From: Wuchereria bancrofti
Taxonomy: Eukaryota; Nematoda; Chromadorea; Rhabditida; Onchocercidae
Reading direction: 5' to 3'
Assembly (NCBI GenBank): GCA_005281725.1
Contig: SSBO01000008.1
Span: 5,132,011 to 5,196,010 of the forward strand
Length of the DNA stretch: 64,000 nt
Shown here one piece after another: positions 34,196-46,485 of this stretch. Every line of letters begins with the position of its first letter. Position 1 is the first letter of the stretch. Below the pieces are notes generated by a model. That model did no database searches. It was not told the origin of the DNA and saw only the letters and a list, made by a program, of their open reading frames with translations. Position numbers and translations under genes: made by a program.

Positions 34196-35328
34196 TTGAA
34201 AAGGCGGGCAGAAATAGTTGCTAACAATGTGCGCACACACATACCACATACATTCACATACATACATACACACATGCATACACATACACATAGATACATT
34301 AACCCATTAAACTATCGTCCCCCTTTTTCATCATCAATTCTTCGTCCTGCAGTCTTCCGAATCATCGTCATACCATTACCGCCACATCAATGTACCAATG
34401 CCAAACATAATCGAGAAAAATGGTTCTGGTGCTTCCTCCTTTTTTTTTTTCTCTCTTTTCTTTGCTACCGTTGTCTTTCTTTGGTACCAAAAAAAAGACA
34501 GAAAAAAGAAACCCAAATGAGAATAAACAATTTTTTACTTTTTTATTTATTTTTTTCCCTCTTCTTTTTGCTACAATAATTCCATCATTAATAAAATAAA
34601 TATTATACAAAAAATAGAAGAAAAAGAGAAGAGGGAGAGACAGTGAAAAAAACAAATATTAATTATGATTTGTTTCGAAATTATCTCGCTTTTTTTTAAG
34701 AAAAACGAAAATTTTTATTTTATTTTCTTTTAATTTTTATTATATTTTCTCTTCTTTTCTTTCTTTCTAACTAATTACTCTAATTTTTCATTTTTAAACT
34801 TAAAACACTTAAAATTAAAAGAAAAGAAAAAGAAAAACCTGAAATAAATATTCCAATCATTTACAGATAACATAAATGGAAAAAAAACTCTAATTTATTA
34901 TTGCAAACAATTTTGCAAAATTTGACGTAGCAGAAAAACAGCGATATACATATTCATACTCTAGAGGGGTATACTGTACAAATATACGGTACGCTTAGTG
35001 CACGTACTGTAGAACATACAGTATGCGCACCAACTGTGTATGTTGTATACACATAGTTACGCCAAATTAAAAAAAAAGAGAAATGGTAAAAGGTTTTAGA
35101 AAAGGTACACTTATATTGTATGTCTATGTGTGTATACGTGTGTGCGTGTACGTCTATGTGTATTTGTGCGTCGTATGTGCGTTGTGTACGTGTGTATACG
35201 TGTGCATGTCCGTGTATACATGTATGCCTCCTGTATGTGTGTATTTGTGTGAGCGTGTCTGTGCGTGTGTGGTAGTTTTGAACACAACGAAGACAAAAGT
35301 TCGCCAACACTTTATTGACAATATTTAG
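34196..35328. repeat. AC- and GT-rich microsatellite region
   Basis: An AC-rich stretch (34228-34296) is followed by a long imperfect GT-rich tract (about 35108-35275) built from TGTG, TATG, CGTG and CTATG steps. Just before it, 34960-35060 has repeated TACTGTA / TACAGTA palindromic words. Frames across these (for example 34196-34579 and both strands of 34954-35328) translate to His/Thr or Cys/Val repeats and are not genes. Confidence 0.7.
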
Positions 35329-35555
35329 AAAGAAAAGAGGGAGAAAGAGAGAGGGAGGGTGGAAAGGAGAGGAAGACGACGAGGGGAAATGGAGGAAGGA
35401 AGAGAATTTTTAACTATCATAGAAACAAATCTTAATGGGACTTTTGCAAATATGTAAAGGTGACAAGAAACTAATCTCTCTTCTTTCTTATTCATACTCT
35501 CTTCTTCTTCCTTTCTCTCTTCTCCTTCATTTCTCTTATTTCTCTTCTAGCAATA
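35329..35555. repeat. Homopurine tract followed by homopyrimidine tract
   Basis: Bases 35329-35409 are almost purely A/G on this strand. About 65 bases later, 35471-35555 is largely C/T. Further C/T-rich blocks occur at 35680-35775. Such tracts can pair within a strand or form triplex DNA. Confidence 0.6.
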
Positions 35556-35929
35556 ATACAAATTCGTTAAAGAATTTGAAATCTCATCAGTGAAACCTAT
35601 ACCTCTCTATTCTTCGTATTCTTTTCATTTTCTTTCTACATCTTACCTTGTTTATATTGTACCTATTCCCTGTACCCTATATCTCTATCTCTCTCTCTAC
35701 AAACATTCCATTCCTCGTCTAAAGAAATGATCTTTTAAAGCGTTCTTTTCTCTCTCTCCCTCTTTTTCTTTCTTCTACTACCAATTAAGTTTAATTTCTC
35801 TTCTGCATCATTCAAGAAATGATATAAGTAGAAGAAATTTAATATGTAAATGAATGGATTGATAACGACCTGAAATATTCCTTCAATAATTTGTTTACAT
35901 TATTTATTTGCTAACAAACAAACATGTGC

Positions 35930-36113
35930 AAACTTTCGAACGTATAATATTTCACGTTAATAATAACAACGTGAAATAAGTATATCAAGGTGAAATATAC
36001 ATTCGAAAATTGTTCCTTTTCACTTCTCAAAAAATAATGAATTAATTAATTTAATATCTGAAAATTGTTATCACTTGTAAAAACATTACGTATTCATCAT
36101 GACGAATACGTAA
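35930..36113. repeat. Cluster of short perfect inverted repeats
   Basis: Arm pair 1: 35948-35958 / 35968-35978 (11 of 11, 9-base loop). Arm pair 2: 36086-36095 / 36104-36113 (10 of 10, 8-base loop). A wider imperfect pair, TTTCGAACGTATAATATTTCAC at about 35934-35955 against GTGAAATATACATTCGAAA at about 35991-36009, encloses pair 1. Confidence 0.6.
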
Positions 36114-36776
36114 AGTTAAATTAAGTGGAATTAATGCCAATATTTGAAAAAAACAATTTACAGTTAAAATTTAAGCATTAGTTTAAACAGGAAGGAATCA
36201 TTATCAAGAGAAAAAAGAAGCAACAAATTAATTTAAAATTTGATTTCAACCACAATGACCATTAATTGACCATTAATTAATTCACTGAATAAAAAATACG
36301 ATCAGCATATCAATTTATTAGCATTTGGCATAAAATTTATGTTTGTTATAAGGATAATATTGTAATTTGATCTATGCATTTAACTTCAGTAGTTAAAATT
36401 ATTTCTTGATCAGTGATGAAATTTTATAACTAAACTATTTGAAATGGAATTAAAATGAAGTAGAAATTTGAAAAGAAAAAAGGGAAAAGAGTATAGTTAA
36501 GTTGCAATTAGTGAATGAATCCAGCAATAACAGTATCAAATAAGTGTCTTCATTAATCAAAATTTTAATTTACTAAAGTTAGAAGAATTAGAAAAATAAT
36601 AAATTGTGCAAACTTTTGACGAAATTTTATCTAAAATTTGATTAGTTCTTTTTTTTCTTAACAAATATTACAAATTTATTTTTTTTAAGTCTTAATAAAA
36701 GTTAAAATTTAAGAAAAAAATTGTTTCTAGAAGGAAAATGAAAACATTAGGATCTTTTATTCATTAATTGAATAAT

Positions 36777-36815
<39 letters not shown>

Positions 36816-37960
36816 GTAATAATAATAATAATAGTTGATAATAATAATGACAATAATAATTAATAAATAAATTAATTAATTAAATATTGTTAAAAGTAAT
36901 TATAATTACTTGCAAAATTTTGCAAAGAAAAAGGAAATTATAATATACATTTTATGAAAATAAAAAAAAAACATTTACCATTTTATTTATGTAATAATCA
37001 GAATAGTTTTTGACTAGAATGTTTTCGTTTTACGTATGTAAAATTCAATTTTCATTATTTGATTTATGGAAATTGAATTACAATTTATTTTCCTACATGC
37101 TGTACTTTCATCTTTTATAATTACTTTCAATGTGATTTTAAACTTTACTAACATATAATCTAATAAATTACATATTACTGATCGTTTGAAATAACGATGA
37201 TATATTTTGCAATAACATTCACGGAAATTTTATTTTCAAAAATTTTGCTACAAATAAATTCTTTCAAGCTAATTCCAATCAATCAATAGTATATCCTTTC
37301 TAATTTTTTGCTTGAAAATATGTTTTAAAAAAAAATCTTTAATTAATTTAATTTCTTCATACTGAATATATTGTGCATTTTATTTTCAAATACAATAAAA
37401 ATAATAAATTTTTGTTTATGAAAATATTTAAAAGAGCGAGAGAGAGAGAGTGGAGAAAAAAAAACAAATATTTTCTTTTTTGCTTTTTGTAAAATGGCTC
37501 AAATAAAATTTTTCAATTTATTTTACCATTAAATCTTTTAACGTATTCATTCCGTCATACTAAATTTTTACTTATAACGCTATGATACGTCAATTTTTCT
37601 TTTTAAATATACAACTTTCATTTCATTTATTCTATTACGTATAGTTACGAATAAGAAATATATATATGCAATAATGGTGTTAACAAATAAAATAAGAAAT
37701 AACAAAAAGTTATGTATATAAATATAATCAATTTGTTATAAAGTAAGTATTAATATATAGGTTATTCACGTACGTAACTTATTCTGTAAATATCACAAAA
37801 CATTTTACGTTACACTAATGTTACCATACTACGTTTCAAACACGACGAAACCTTTTATTGCTAAAATGCATGTGTGTATGTGTATATATGTGTGTCGTAA
37901 TTTTTCTTGTTTAAATTTTTTTTTTTTTCATTTTTATTGAGATCAAATTTTGCTAAAATT
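36114..37960. other. Intergenic, no gene seen
   Basis: AT-rich. An (AAT)n run with interruptions lies at about 36780-36836, and a short (GA)n run at about 37437-37451. Nothing else is recognised. Confidence 0.5.
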
Positions 37961-38055
37961 CCCTCTCTCTCTCTCCTCTCTCTCTCTCTATTTCTTCTTT
38001 CTCTCTCTTTCTATGGATATATATATATATATGATAGAAAGAGAAAGAAGAGAAG
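37961..38055. repeat. (CT)n tract with hairpin and (TA)n loop
   Basis: A CT-rich run (37962-38010) leads into a TA-rich loop (38016-38032) and then a GA-rich run. CTCTTTCTAT (38005-38014) pairs exactly with ATAGAAAGAG (38034-38043). With a 4-base slip the stem extends to 37994 and 38050. Confidence 0.6.
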
Positions 38056-38367
38056 ATTGAAAAGGAAGAAGAGAACAAATTAGAAAATATAAACAACTAT
38101 ACGGAAAATTAAAAAGTTAAAAGAATGATAGAGAGGGAAAGAGAAAGGAAAGAAAGAGATGAAATACTGAAAAGGTAGTAGGTGTGATAGCTGATATTCA
38201 TTCATTCTTGTGCCGTGCCGTCGTCATCTGTTAGTGTAATTGTTGGTGTCAATCAGTCGTCCTCCATTGGTATGCGTGGAATGTTTCCTCGGGAAGGATT
38301 GAAGGGTACAACACACAGCGCAAGTCGTTTCAATTTCAAAAATTGCAAGAAACGAGGAAAGGGAGAA

Positions 38368-38511
38368 ATATCAGTGATGGATCTGATAGCTTGAATGATA
38401 TCAGTGATGGATTTGATAACTTGGATGATATCAGTGATGAATCTGATAGCTTGAATGATATCAGTGATGGATTTGATAACTTGGATGATATCAGTGATGG
38501 ATCTGATAGCT
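38368..38511. repeat. 30-bp minisatellite, 4.8 copies in an alternating A/B pattern
   Basis: The unit starts ATATCAGTGATGG. Units 1, 3 and 5 share 'tctgatagct' and units 2 and 4 share 'tttgataacttgga', so the real period is 60 bp. One frame (from about 38235, no ATG) reads acidic decapeptides (DISDGSDSLN / DISDGFDNLD). However, every change between copies is non-synonymous in that frame, which argues against coding. Confidence 0.8.
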
Positions 38512-39581
38512 GCATAATTTAATTCTTAACCAAATCGTAATTATCATAAAATGCAATCCAAAATATTATATCTTTTATTAACAATCATATAATCATAGGA
38601 ATTTTTTTTGATTTAATTAAACTTATATTTTTAATTGCTTCTTTTATTCTACAGTGAAAGTAAGAATTTATTACAAATCATAGCGTATTTTCATTTTTAC
38701 TTCCATTATCATAATTATCACACAAATGTAATTAAATCACATCATTTTCTCTGTTTCTTTTATTCTTTTCCTTCATCTGTTCCTGTTTTTACCTCTTTTT
38801 TTATAAATCTTTTCAGGATCACAAAATTCTTTTAACTTTTTTTCACTTCTCTAAATCTCTTTTAACTTGCAGTATGAGTATTTTATTATCATTTTTCAAA
38901 TACCAAATTTTATTGTTTCACAAATTGAAAAATTTCTCATTTTATTTAAACTATGATGCAATATTTTTTGAAGCAAAATGTTTTTTTTAAATTATTTTTC
39001 ATAAGTTTTTCATAATCATTTTTCATGTATTAAACACTTGAAATTGTAGAATATTTTATGTGAATTATTTATTTACCTAATATAAGAAATGATAAAATGA
39101 TAAGATTTGAACTCAAAAAAATCTTTCAATTTATTTGAGTTCAAAAAAATTATATGGAAAGTAAAGAAAACGACATGAAATTTGAGCACATTAAATTATC
39201 ATAAAATGAAATAAAAGCAACAATTTTATAAAAATATTAAATGTAATTTATTTTCCTTAAATTCCTTTTTTTTTTTGCTTGCGACGTGCTTGCGACAATT
39301 TTTCAAGCAGTATTTTGATATTTTATAATATTTTGGTACGTTTATTTATATATACGAATGAATAGCAAAACAATCCAATGATTTTATGTTGAATGTAGTA
39401 ATAAAATTTTAATTTCAAGGTGTAACACATTTTTAAAGCACTGTTGATTTTACTCCATTGCTAATCGTTACCAATTAATTCAAAATATGAATTTTCACAG
39501 TGTAGAATTAACGTAACATTTATAATTTCGAATGCAAAAAAAAAAAAAAAAAGAAATTTATTATTGTTAAAATATTTCAAA
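38512..39581. other. Intergenic downstream of daf-36
   Basis: No gene seen. A possible polyadenylation signal for daf-36 on the minus strand (TTTATT on this strand) is at 39557-39562, only about 20 bases past the stop codon, next to a long A-run at 39538-39552. Confidence 0.5.
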
Positions 39582-41457
39582 CTACCAATCAAAAATTGAT
39601 TTAACTTCATTGCTAAGCGTACCATCTAATTCCAAACGTGGACTATTTTCAGCGTAAAATTGATTATACCATCGTCGATGTTTCAAAATTGGGCCATCAC
39701 TTTTGGTTAACAATGGTCGTTTAACGTAACATTTATGATTCCAAATGTAAATATCTCGTTCAAACTAAAATTTAAAAAAAAAAAAAAACAAATAAATAAA
39801 TGAAAAATTGACAATTGTTACTTGTAATTAATTACTTTGTTATTTTATTTGTACGTCTACTTTTTTCTTTTTAAATATCTTCTCACTTCATTAAATTGTT
39901 ATTTAAGAATGATTTGTTTATTTATTATTTCTGATTATTTCCTAAATTTATCATTTTTATTTTCCTTTAAATCAATTTTATTCATTTTTGAATAAGAAAA
40001 AATTCATTGTAATCTTAATTTTTTGAAGAAAAAAAGAAGAAAAGTAAAGTAAACAAATTAACTTACGTGAACCGCTTCACAAAGCAAGAAAAAATTAGCA
40101 TATAATTTTGGAAGATTTGAATACATTACGAAACGTGCACGTTGCAGCAACGGTTCTTCAGGTGTAACGTGTTGTAATACGATTCCACGTCCAAGCAAAC
40201 CGAAATCAAACATCATATAAACAATACCTGGACCTATCTATAACATTTATAAAGTAGTAATAAATATAAGTTTCTTTTTTTGTCATAAATTTGTCATAAA
40301 TTTTTTTTTTTTTTATAAGTTTGAGTAAGTAATAATTATAAAATATTCTTAAATACTCTCAAAACTAGAATTAAAAAAGAAAAATGTATTATTTAAGTCT
40401 AAATATTAGTTTTTGTTAAATTTAAATTTATTAAAATTTATGGCAAATATTTTTTTAATATCTATTAAATTTATGACAAATTTTTTGAAAGAAAACAAAT
40501 CATTTAAATTTTTTGATATTAATGTTTTTCAAAGAATTTTATGTATTTTATTGATATCAATCCTCTTATTTAATCTAAAAAAAAGCACTTTTTAGTAACT
40601 TAAATTAAACAATTTATCTTCTTACCTTTAAAAAAATCACTACGCATTGATTTAAATAATATTTTTCTTTGAAAAAAAGATGAAAAATCGTTCAAATTAT
40701 TAAATTTTTAAATATGGACAATTTGATTAAATTTTGAAAGTCGAAAATTTTTTTTTCTCACCAAAATGTCAACAAAGATTAAATTTCAAAATAAATGTTG
40801 AAATTTCAAATTTTATTGCAAAATAAGAAAAACATTATTTCTTCTTTTTTTAATTTTTAAAATTTTAATGCGATAATAATATCAAGTAAAATTTTAAGTA
40901 AAAAATCTTGCTTTTAAGAGACAAAATTTTAAAATAAATATTTAAAATTTAAATTTTACCAAGAAAATAAAAATACTACTTATTTTCTCGTTTTTTTTTC
41001 ATACTTAAAAATAATTAATTTCATTTTATGCTTAATAAGAAACAAGAAATACTGCTTTTAATTATCTAACGATATCAAGAAATCTCCACGAACTCAAGTA
41101 CCGAAAAGTCTTTAGTTCGGCAATAACCTGTCGTGCTTGCAAATCGCTATATGTCAGTGGTATTGGTATTTTCATGACAGTCATAACTTGCTTCAAATAC
41201 ATTACACCGATATGTTTTTCCGGTTCCGGTTGTTGCTCCCAACGGCCATTCCAAACATGTCGTATTGTTGGCTCCAAATTTTCCATTTCAATTTTGGTGA
41301 TATCATTACCTAACATCGATTTATACAATTTCTTCAATTTTGTTAATTTTAGCTTAGAAATATTATAAATTAATAAATTTGCAAAAAACTTTTTTTTCGC
41401 ATTATAAAATAAAAAGTTACAATTTTTTATTACAAGTTAAGTGAATGAATGAATGAA

Positions 41458-41493
<36 letters not shown>

Positions 41494-44113
41494 TCTAGTA
41501 ATAGTGTGAGTAAATATTAATAGCAGTAAATAATTAAAAGGAAAAAGCAGAAAATAAAAAAATAAACGAACCGTTATTAATACCAGCCAAATGTAAATAA
41601 TTTAAATGTGCAATATCAGCACCATTTTCCGGTATTTCCTGAATATGACAATTAATTTCATGTTCCGTTCGTCCTTTATACTTCCATTCACCATTCGTAA
41701 TTTCATCTACATCCGGAATTTGCCATTCCGGATCTTTCCCATCGCAATGATACCTAACAAAAGTAAATAAAAAAAAATGAAATAAAAAAAAAATGATTTA
41801 TTTACTAATTTTTTCCACATAATAAGCTATCTTTATTTAATTTATAAATTAGATTACATTTCATAAATTAGCCTACCAGGCATAAATATGCATATTTTTT
41901 TCTACCACTGGCCAAGTGGCTACTTTAGCCTGTTCCGGTATTGTATTAGTTTTTTCATATGGAATACGCATACAGTTGCCTGTTTCAGCATTAAAAATCC
42001 ATCCGTGAAATGGACACTAAATTAATTAATTATAATTAATATGAATTATACGTCCATATGAAATAATGTAAAATTTATGCTTCTAAATGAAATTTGAAAT
42101 GGAAAATGAGAAAAACTAATTATTTAAATAATATGACGTAATGTTAGATTGTTGGTTCAAATTAGAACGAATTTTTAATTCATATTTCATAGCATCCAAA
42201 ACATTTTTCTTCTACTTTTTATAACATTTTTTGCTTTTTATAACAAATGAATTTTTTCTAATTTTAATATTTATTTGAAATTATTCCGTCTTTTTGTTTT
42301 CATGAAAGTTGAAAAATTAACATTTCTGATAAAAAGCAAGTTTTAATAGCTGCATATTTCATTTCATTGTGTGTTTTTTTTTTTTTTTTTTATATACATA
42401 TAAGTTTTACGCAAAACGAATTTAGATATTCTACTTTATACGTTTCAATTTCATTGAAATTAACTAACTGATATCAATTGAGATGAAATATTAATCTGAT
42501 ATATGAATAATTAATTTTTTCATATTTCAAAAATTTTAAATGTGCAACATTTTTGGTATAAATTTCATTGCTAAATGAAAATATTCCATTTATTTATTAT
42601 TTCTGCTTTTCTTTGCAAAAAAAAATTTTAGATTAATTATATTCATATTAATAAGTATGTATCATTATTTCAATAAATTAACCTGTATACAATTATCGTT
42701 GACAACACGACCTCCAATACTAAAATTTGCACCCAAATGTGGGCAATACGAATTAATTAAGTATACTTTTCCGGTTTCGGAACGAAGTAATGTTAATTGT
42801 TGTCCTGAACAAAAAAAGAAAAAGGAAAAATTATTATTTATAATGAATAGAACAAAAAAATTGAAGAAAAAATTATGCCAATTAGCTCTAATATATAACA
42901 AAAATAGCACATTTCAATGAACTTTATTCTAGTAATGCTTACTAACTTATTGTTTCAGTAATTCATACCAATTTATTGTTTCAATAACTCACACCATGTT
43001 GTTTGAATAACTCAATAAATTATTGCTTCATTAATTCATACAAAGTTATTGTTTTAATAGCTTATTGTTTCAATAATACATAAATTTCCACAGATATTAT
43101 TGCAACAATAAATAAAAAACAACCAATCTTTTATAATATGATAAAGATTTAATAATATTTTAAATTTCATTCAATTTTTTGATGACATTATTTGCAGTGC
43201 TAAAAAGGACAAACTTTTCAAGAAGTATTGGCAAATATTGCTGTTTTCAAATAATATTTGAATTTTGTATCACAAAAATGCTGGCCCCAAATACATTCAA
43301 TGATTTCAACATTTTCGTCTTTAAAAAATTAATTTAAATAATTAATTATTCACTTCATTGTCTTGTAGAACAATATGTCTTAATTATTGAAATTATAAAT
43401 ATAAAATTATGAAGATTAAAGCTACATAAATAAATGAATAAGTATTATATTGACAAATATTGCAAATTATAATCGCTTTTAAAATTATCACTGATTATGA
43501 CTGCAATTACAATAATAACGATTTTAATGTAATAGAAAAAAAAAATGATAATGATAAGATAAATTTAATTGTAGGAAAAAGAACCTAGAAAAATGATTGG
43601 CAATACTTCTTTAAGCTTAATTTGCTTTGATTCAGCAATACAGAACCATCCATTTGGATATACGGGCGGTATTTTACCAATAAAGCGCATTTTCTTCAAT
43701 TGTTCCAAAAATGCTTGCCTATACGGCTTATTTATCTGCATTTTGATTTTTCTTTTTTTAACAATTTATGATTTTCAAAACTTTTTCTGAAAATTATTTG
43801 AAAACTATTCAAACTTTTTTTTTCTTCTTTTGTTTAGATTATCGTATGATTAGAAGCTAAGCCATTTCTCAATTTTAGATTTGATCAAATTTATTACTTT
43901 TCAAATTTTGTATGAAAATTTCTAAAAAACAGAAAAGGATTGTAATATTGTTGAATAATTAGTTCTTAATTTTGAACAGAAATATAATGCCTTCATTTTG
44001 CCCACAAATACGCCAATATCACCAAAACGTCTAATTCGATTGAGCGGTTTTGTCATCCAATAGTAAAGAAGCGCAAATAGGACGCCTAATCCAATACTTA
44101 ATAAATAGGTCAT
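39582..44113 (-). CDS. daf-36: Rieske oxygenase DAF-36/Neverland, cholesterol 7-desaturase (8 exons, about 410 aa)
   Basis: Converts cholesterol to 7-dehydrocholesterol, the first step toward dafachronic acids, the ligands of the DAF-12 nuclear receptor. Exons from the 5' end: 44012-44113 (or 44006-44113), 43585-43735, 42683-42804, 41877-42016, 41572-41753, 41128-41309, 40067-40237, 39582-39764. All phases agree. An N-terminal membrane helix (about 2-20, [17 protein letters not shown]) is followed by PPVYPNGWF, the Rieske [2Fe-2S] ligands Cys105/His107 (YCPHLGAN) and Cys126/His129 (CPFHGW), then the mononuclear iron site Asp218, His221, His226 ([12 protein letters not shown]). The C-terminal half has [24 protein letters not shown] and [10 protein letters not shown], typical of the family. 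Its length is near the usual size of about 430 aa. A TTTTTAG acceptor directly abuts the ATG, suggesting trans-splicing. The exact end of exon 1 is uncertain by two codons. Confidence 0.92.
41459..41492. repeat. (AAT)n microsatellite
   Basis: Eleven AAT units in the fifth intron of daf-36. Confidence 0.8.
42945..43085. repeat. Degenerate 26-bp minisatellite in daf-36 intron 2
   Basis: Five to six worn copies of a unit like TTATTGTTTCAATAAYTCAT. The two best copies (about 42946-42971 and 42972-42997) are adjacent and differ at a few positions; later ones are shortened. Confidence 0.65.
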
Positions 44114-44124
44114 CTAAAAATTTT
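44111..44124 (-). promoter_or_regulatory. Probable trans-splice acceptor at the daf-36 start
   Basis: On the minus strand AAAATTTTTAG ends immediately before the ATG at 44113. Spliced-leader addition here would leave no native 5' UTR. The alternative is an upstream coding exon, for which I see no candidate. Confidence 0.45.
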
Positions 44125-46435
44125 GAACACATAAAGGCATTGATTCACAATATTTGAAATGATTCGTTTCATTAATATTAATAAAATATTACAAACATTT
44201 ATTTTGAATTATCAAATTGTCTAATTTAAATAGGAATAGAATAGTATCAGTTAAATAGGAATAGAAAAATATCAGTATTTTTTTCATTTGTGAATTTAGT
44301 TTTACAAGTTGCAAACAGTTTTATAATAATTTCTCTTCAATTTAATAATTATCTTATTATTTTTGAACAAGAAAAATGGGAAAAAAATTAATATATTGTT
44401 TAGTAAATTTTACAGTTTAAAAGTTCATCAGTTTTAGTTTTCTAAAATGAGTTCGACAAAAACGATATGTGAATAAATTAAATTCAAATTTTAATTTAAA
44501 TTTTCTAAAATGATCTCGAAATAAAATAAAAAAAAATGATACATAATTTTATATTGTNNNNNNNNTAAATTTTACAGTTTAAAAGTTCATCAGTTTTAGT
44601 TTTCTAAAATGAGTTCGACAAAAACGATATGTGAATAAATTAAATTCAAATTTTAATTTAAATTTTCTAAAATGATCTCGAAATAAAATAAAAAAAAATG
44701 ATACATAATTTTATATTGTAACTAATATTATAAAAAATGGAAATGTTAAACAAATAGATAAGATATGAATCGATTAAATGAATAATTTAAGCATTTATTA
44801 ATTAACTTTTTCAAAATATAATTAAAGAAAAAGAAGCAATGTAATGAAACAAAATATATTACAATGAATGATTGAAGCATACACATTCATAGCAATTAAA
44901 TTATATTTGAAAACAATTATTTAATGATAATTAAAATGGTGAAAAATGATATATAATTGTTGAAATGTATTGCAATGAAATGAAATTACAAAGAAATAAT
45001 AAGAAAAGATGAGCGGTGGAAAATGATTTAGAAATAAATGATTTCGAGGTCATTTCGTATGACAATGATGTCCAATATTTCATCTATTCATTTACTATTT
45101 GTTCAAAAATTTTCCTCGTTCTATTTTCATTTCATCACAATTGTTATTGTTTCAAATTGTGAATGTTGAAATAGAAATAATTGAAATTGTCAATAATTAT
45201 GACTAAAATCATTAAACTTCAAAAATGTTTGCCTTTTCCTTGTTTAATTTTAATTCATTTATAATTTAATATAGTTTTAGTGTTTTTATGAATAATGTGA
45301 GAATCAAAAAATTCAAATGATTGATAGTAGTAGAAATATTAATTAACATTTTTGAAATAATAAAAACATTTCTTTTTTTAGTTTAAATTTATTTATGAAT
45401 TATTGCAATTCCGATATTTTATGAAACAAAAATTGAATTTATCAATAATGATAACTAACTGTTGCCAATTAAGTTTTATTTGTTTAATTTAAATTCATTT
45501 ATGATTTAATGCAAATTTCAAATTTCAATATTACCATAGAAGTTGCAGAAAAAAAAAATGGAAATTATCAATATTATTAACTGATATTGATCATATGTAA
45601 AAACATTTTTATTCAATTAAAATATAATCCTGTTCAATTTTTTTCTATTCATTTAAAATTCATTTGTGATTTGTTTATTTTTCGTTTCATTGTTTCATAG
45701 TAATAAAATTGGAACAATTAATAAACAAATCAACCGATTATCATAATATTCATTTACTGCATTTAATTTAAAAATAAGAATAAGAAAAATAAATTAAAAT
45801 AATGAATAACAATGATCAAAGAGTATCAAATGGATATGAAAATATTGATTTCTTGCGCTGATTAAAAACAATAATTAATCACAACTTCAATGTTTTCATC
45901 AATGATATGGGTGATAAAATTGGAATAATCACTAACAATGATTAATAAATACTAATGTAAATATCAAAATACTGATTTTTTTGTTTAATTTAAATCAATA
46001 AATGATAGGGCATACATATAATAATTTTTCATATTCAATATTTCAGCATAATTTTGCTTTCAGTACCAATTTCAGCAAAAAAAAAATTCTCGGCGAAATT
46101 AAACTTTGATGAACTAATAAAGCTAAAGCTAAAGAGAGGTTCAAAAAGTAAATTAATTAATATAATATGTAAATGATATTTATTTTTTCTTAATTCTAAA
46201 GAGCAGAAAGTAAAAAAAAGGAAAATATTGCGAAAAAGAAAAAAAAAATAGTAATTTTAGATCTATTTTTTATATTCTTACAAAAAGTAAAATTTATTCA
46301 CTTACAATTTATTACATTTCTTTTTTTCACCTGTAATTAATGCTATGAATTAACTAAATAAATAATACTAATCATTAAAAGTAAAGATTAAATCATCGTT
46401 GTCTCTGAGCTTCTTTAACCAGTTTATACCATTTT
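44125..46435. other. Intergenic upstream of daf-36
   Basis: No gene seen. It contains the 8-N gap at 44558-44565 with its flanking 154-bp duplication, and otherwise AT-rich sequence in which variants of 'ttgtttaatttaaattcatttatgattta' recur loosely between 45230 and 46000. Confidence 0.5.
44404..44719. repeat. 154-bp direct duplication around an 8-N gap (assembly overlap)
   Basis: Bases 44404-44557 reappear unchanged at 44566-44719, separated by N at 44558-44565. It is probably one true copy. Confidence 0.85.
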
Positions 46436-46485
46436 GAAAAGTGCGCATATTGCATTTGATGAAAAGTGCGCACATTGCATTTAAT
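46436..46485. repeat. 25-bp tandem duplication with AGTGCGCA core
   Basis: Two adjacent units (46436-46460, 46461-46485) differ at two positions. Each contains AAAAGTGCGCA and ATTGCATTT. It lies about 2.3 kb upstream of the daf-36 start and is GC-richer than its surroundings, so it is a candidate regulatory element. Confidence 0.6.

Noticed and set aside
34196..34579. 127-codon frame on the plus strand, His/Thr-rich at its start
   Set aside because: It is a translation of an AC microsatellite followed by T-rich DNA, with no splice context and no family resemblance.
34954..35328. Overlapping long frames on both strands
   Set aside because: Both are translations of the same GT/AC repeat tract (Cys/Val/Tyr on one strand, His/Thr on the other).
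38235..38522. Acidic decapeptide open frame
   Set aside because: No ATG, and every difference between copies is non-synonymous, so coding constraint is unlikely.
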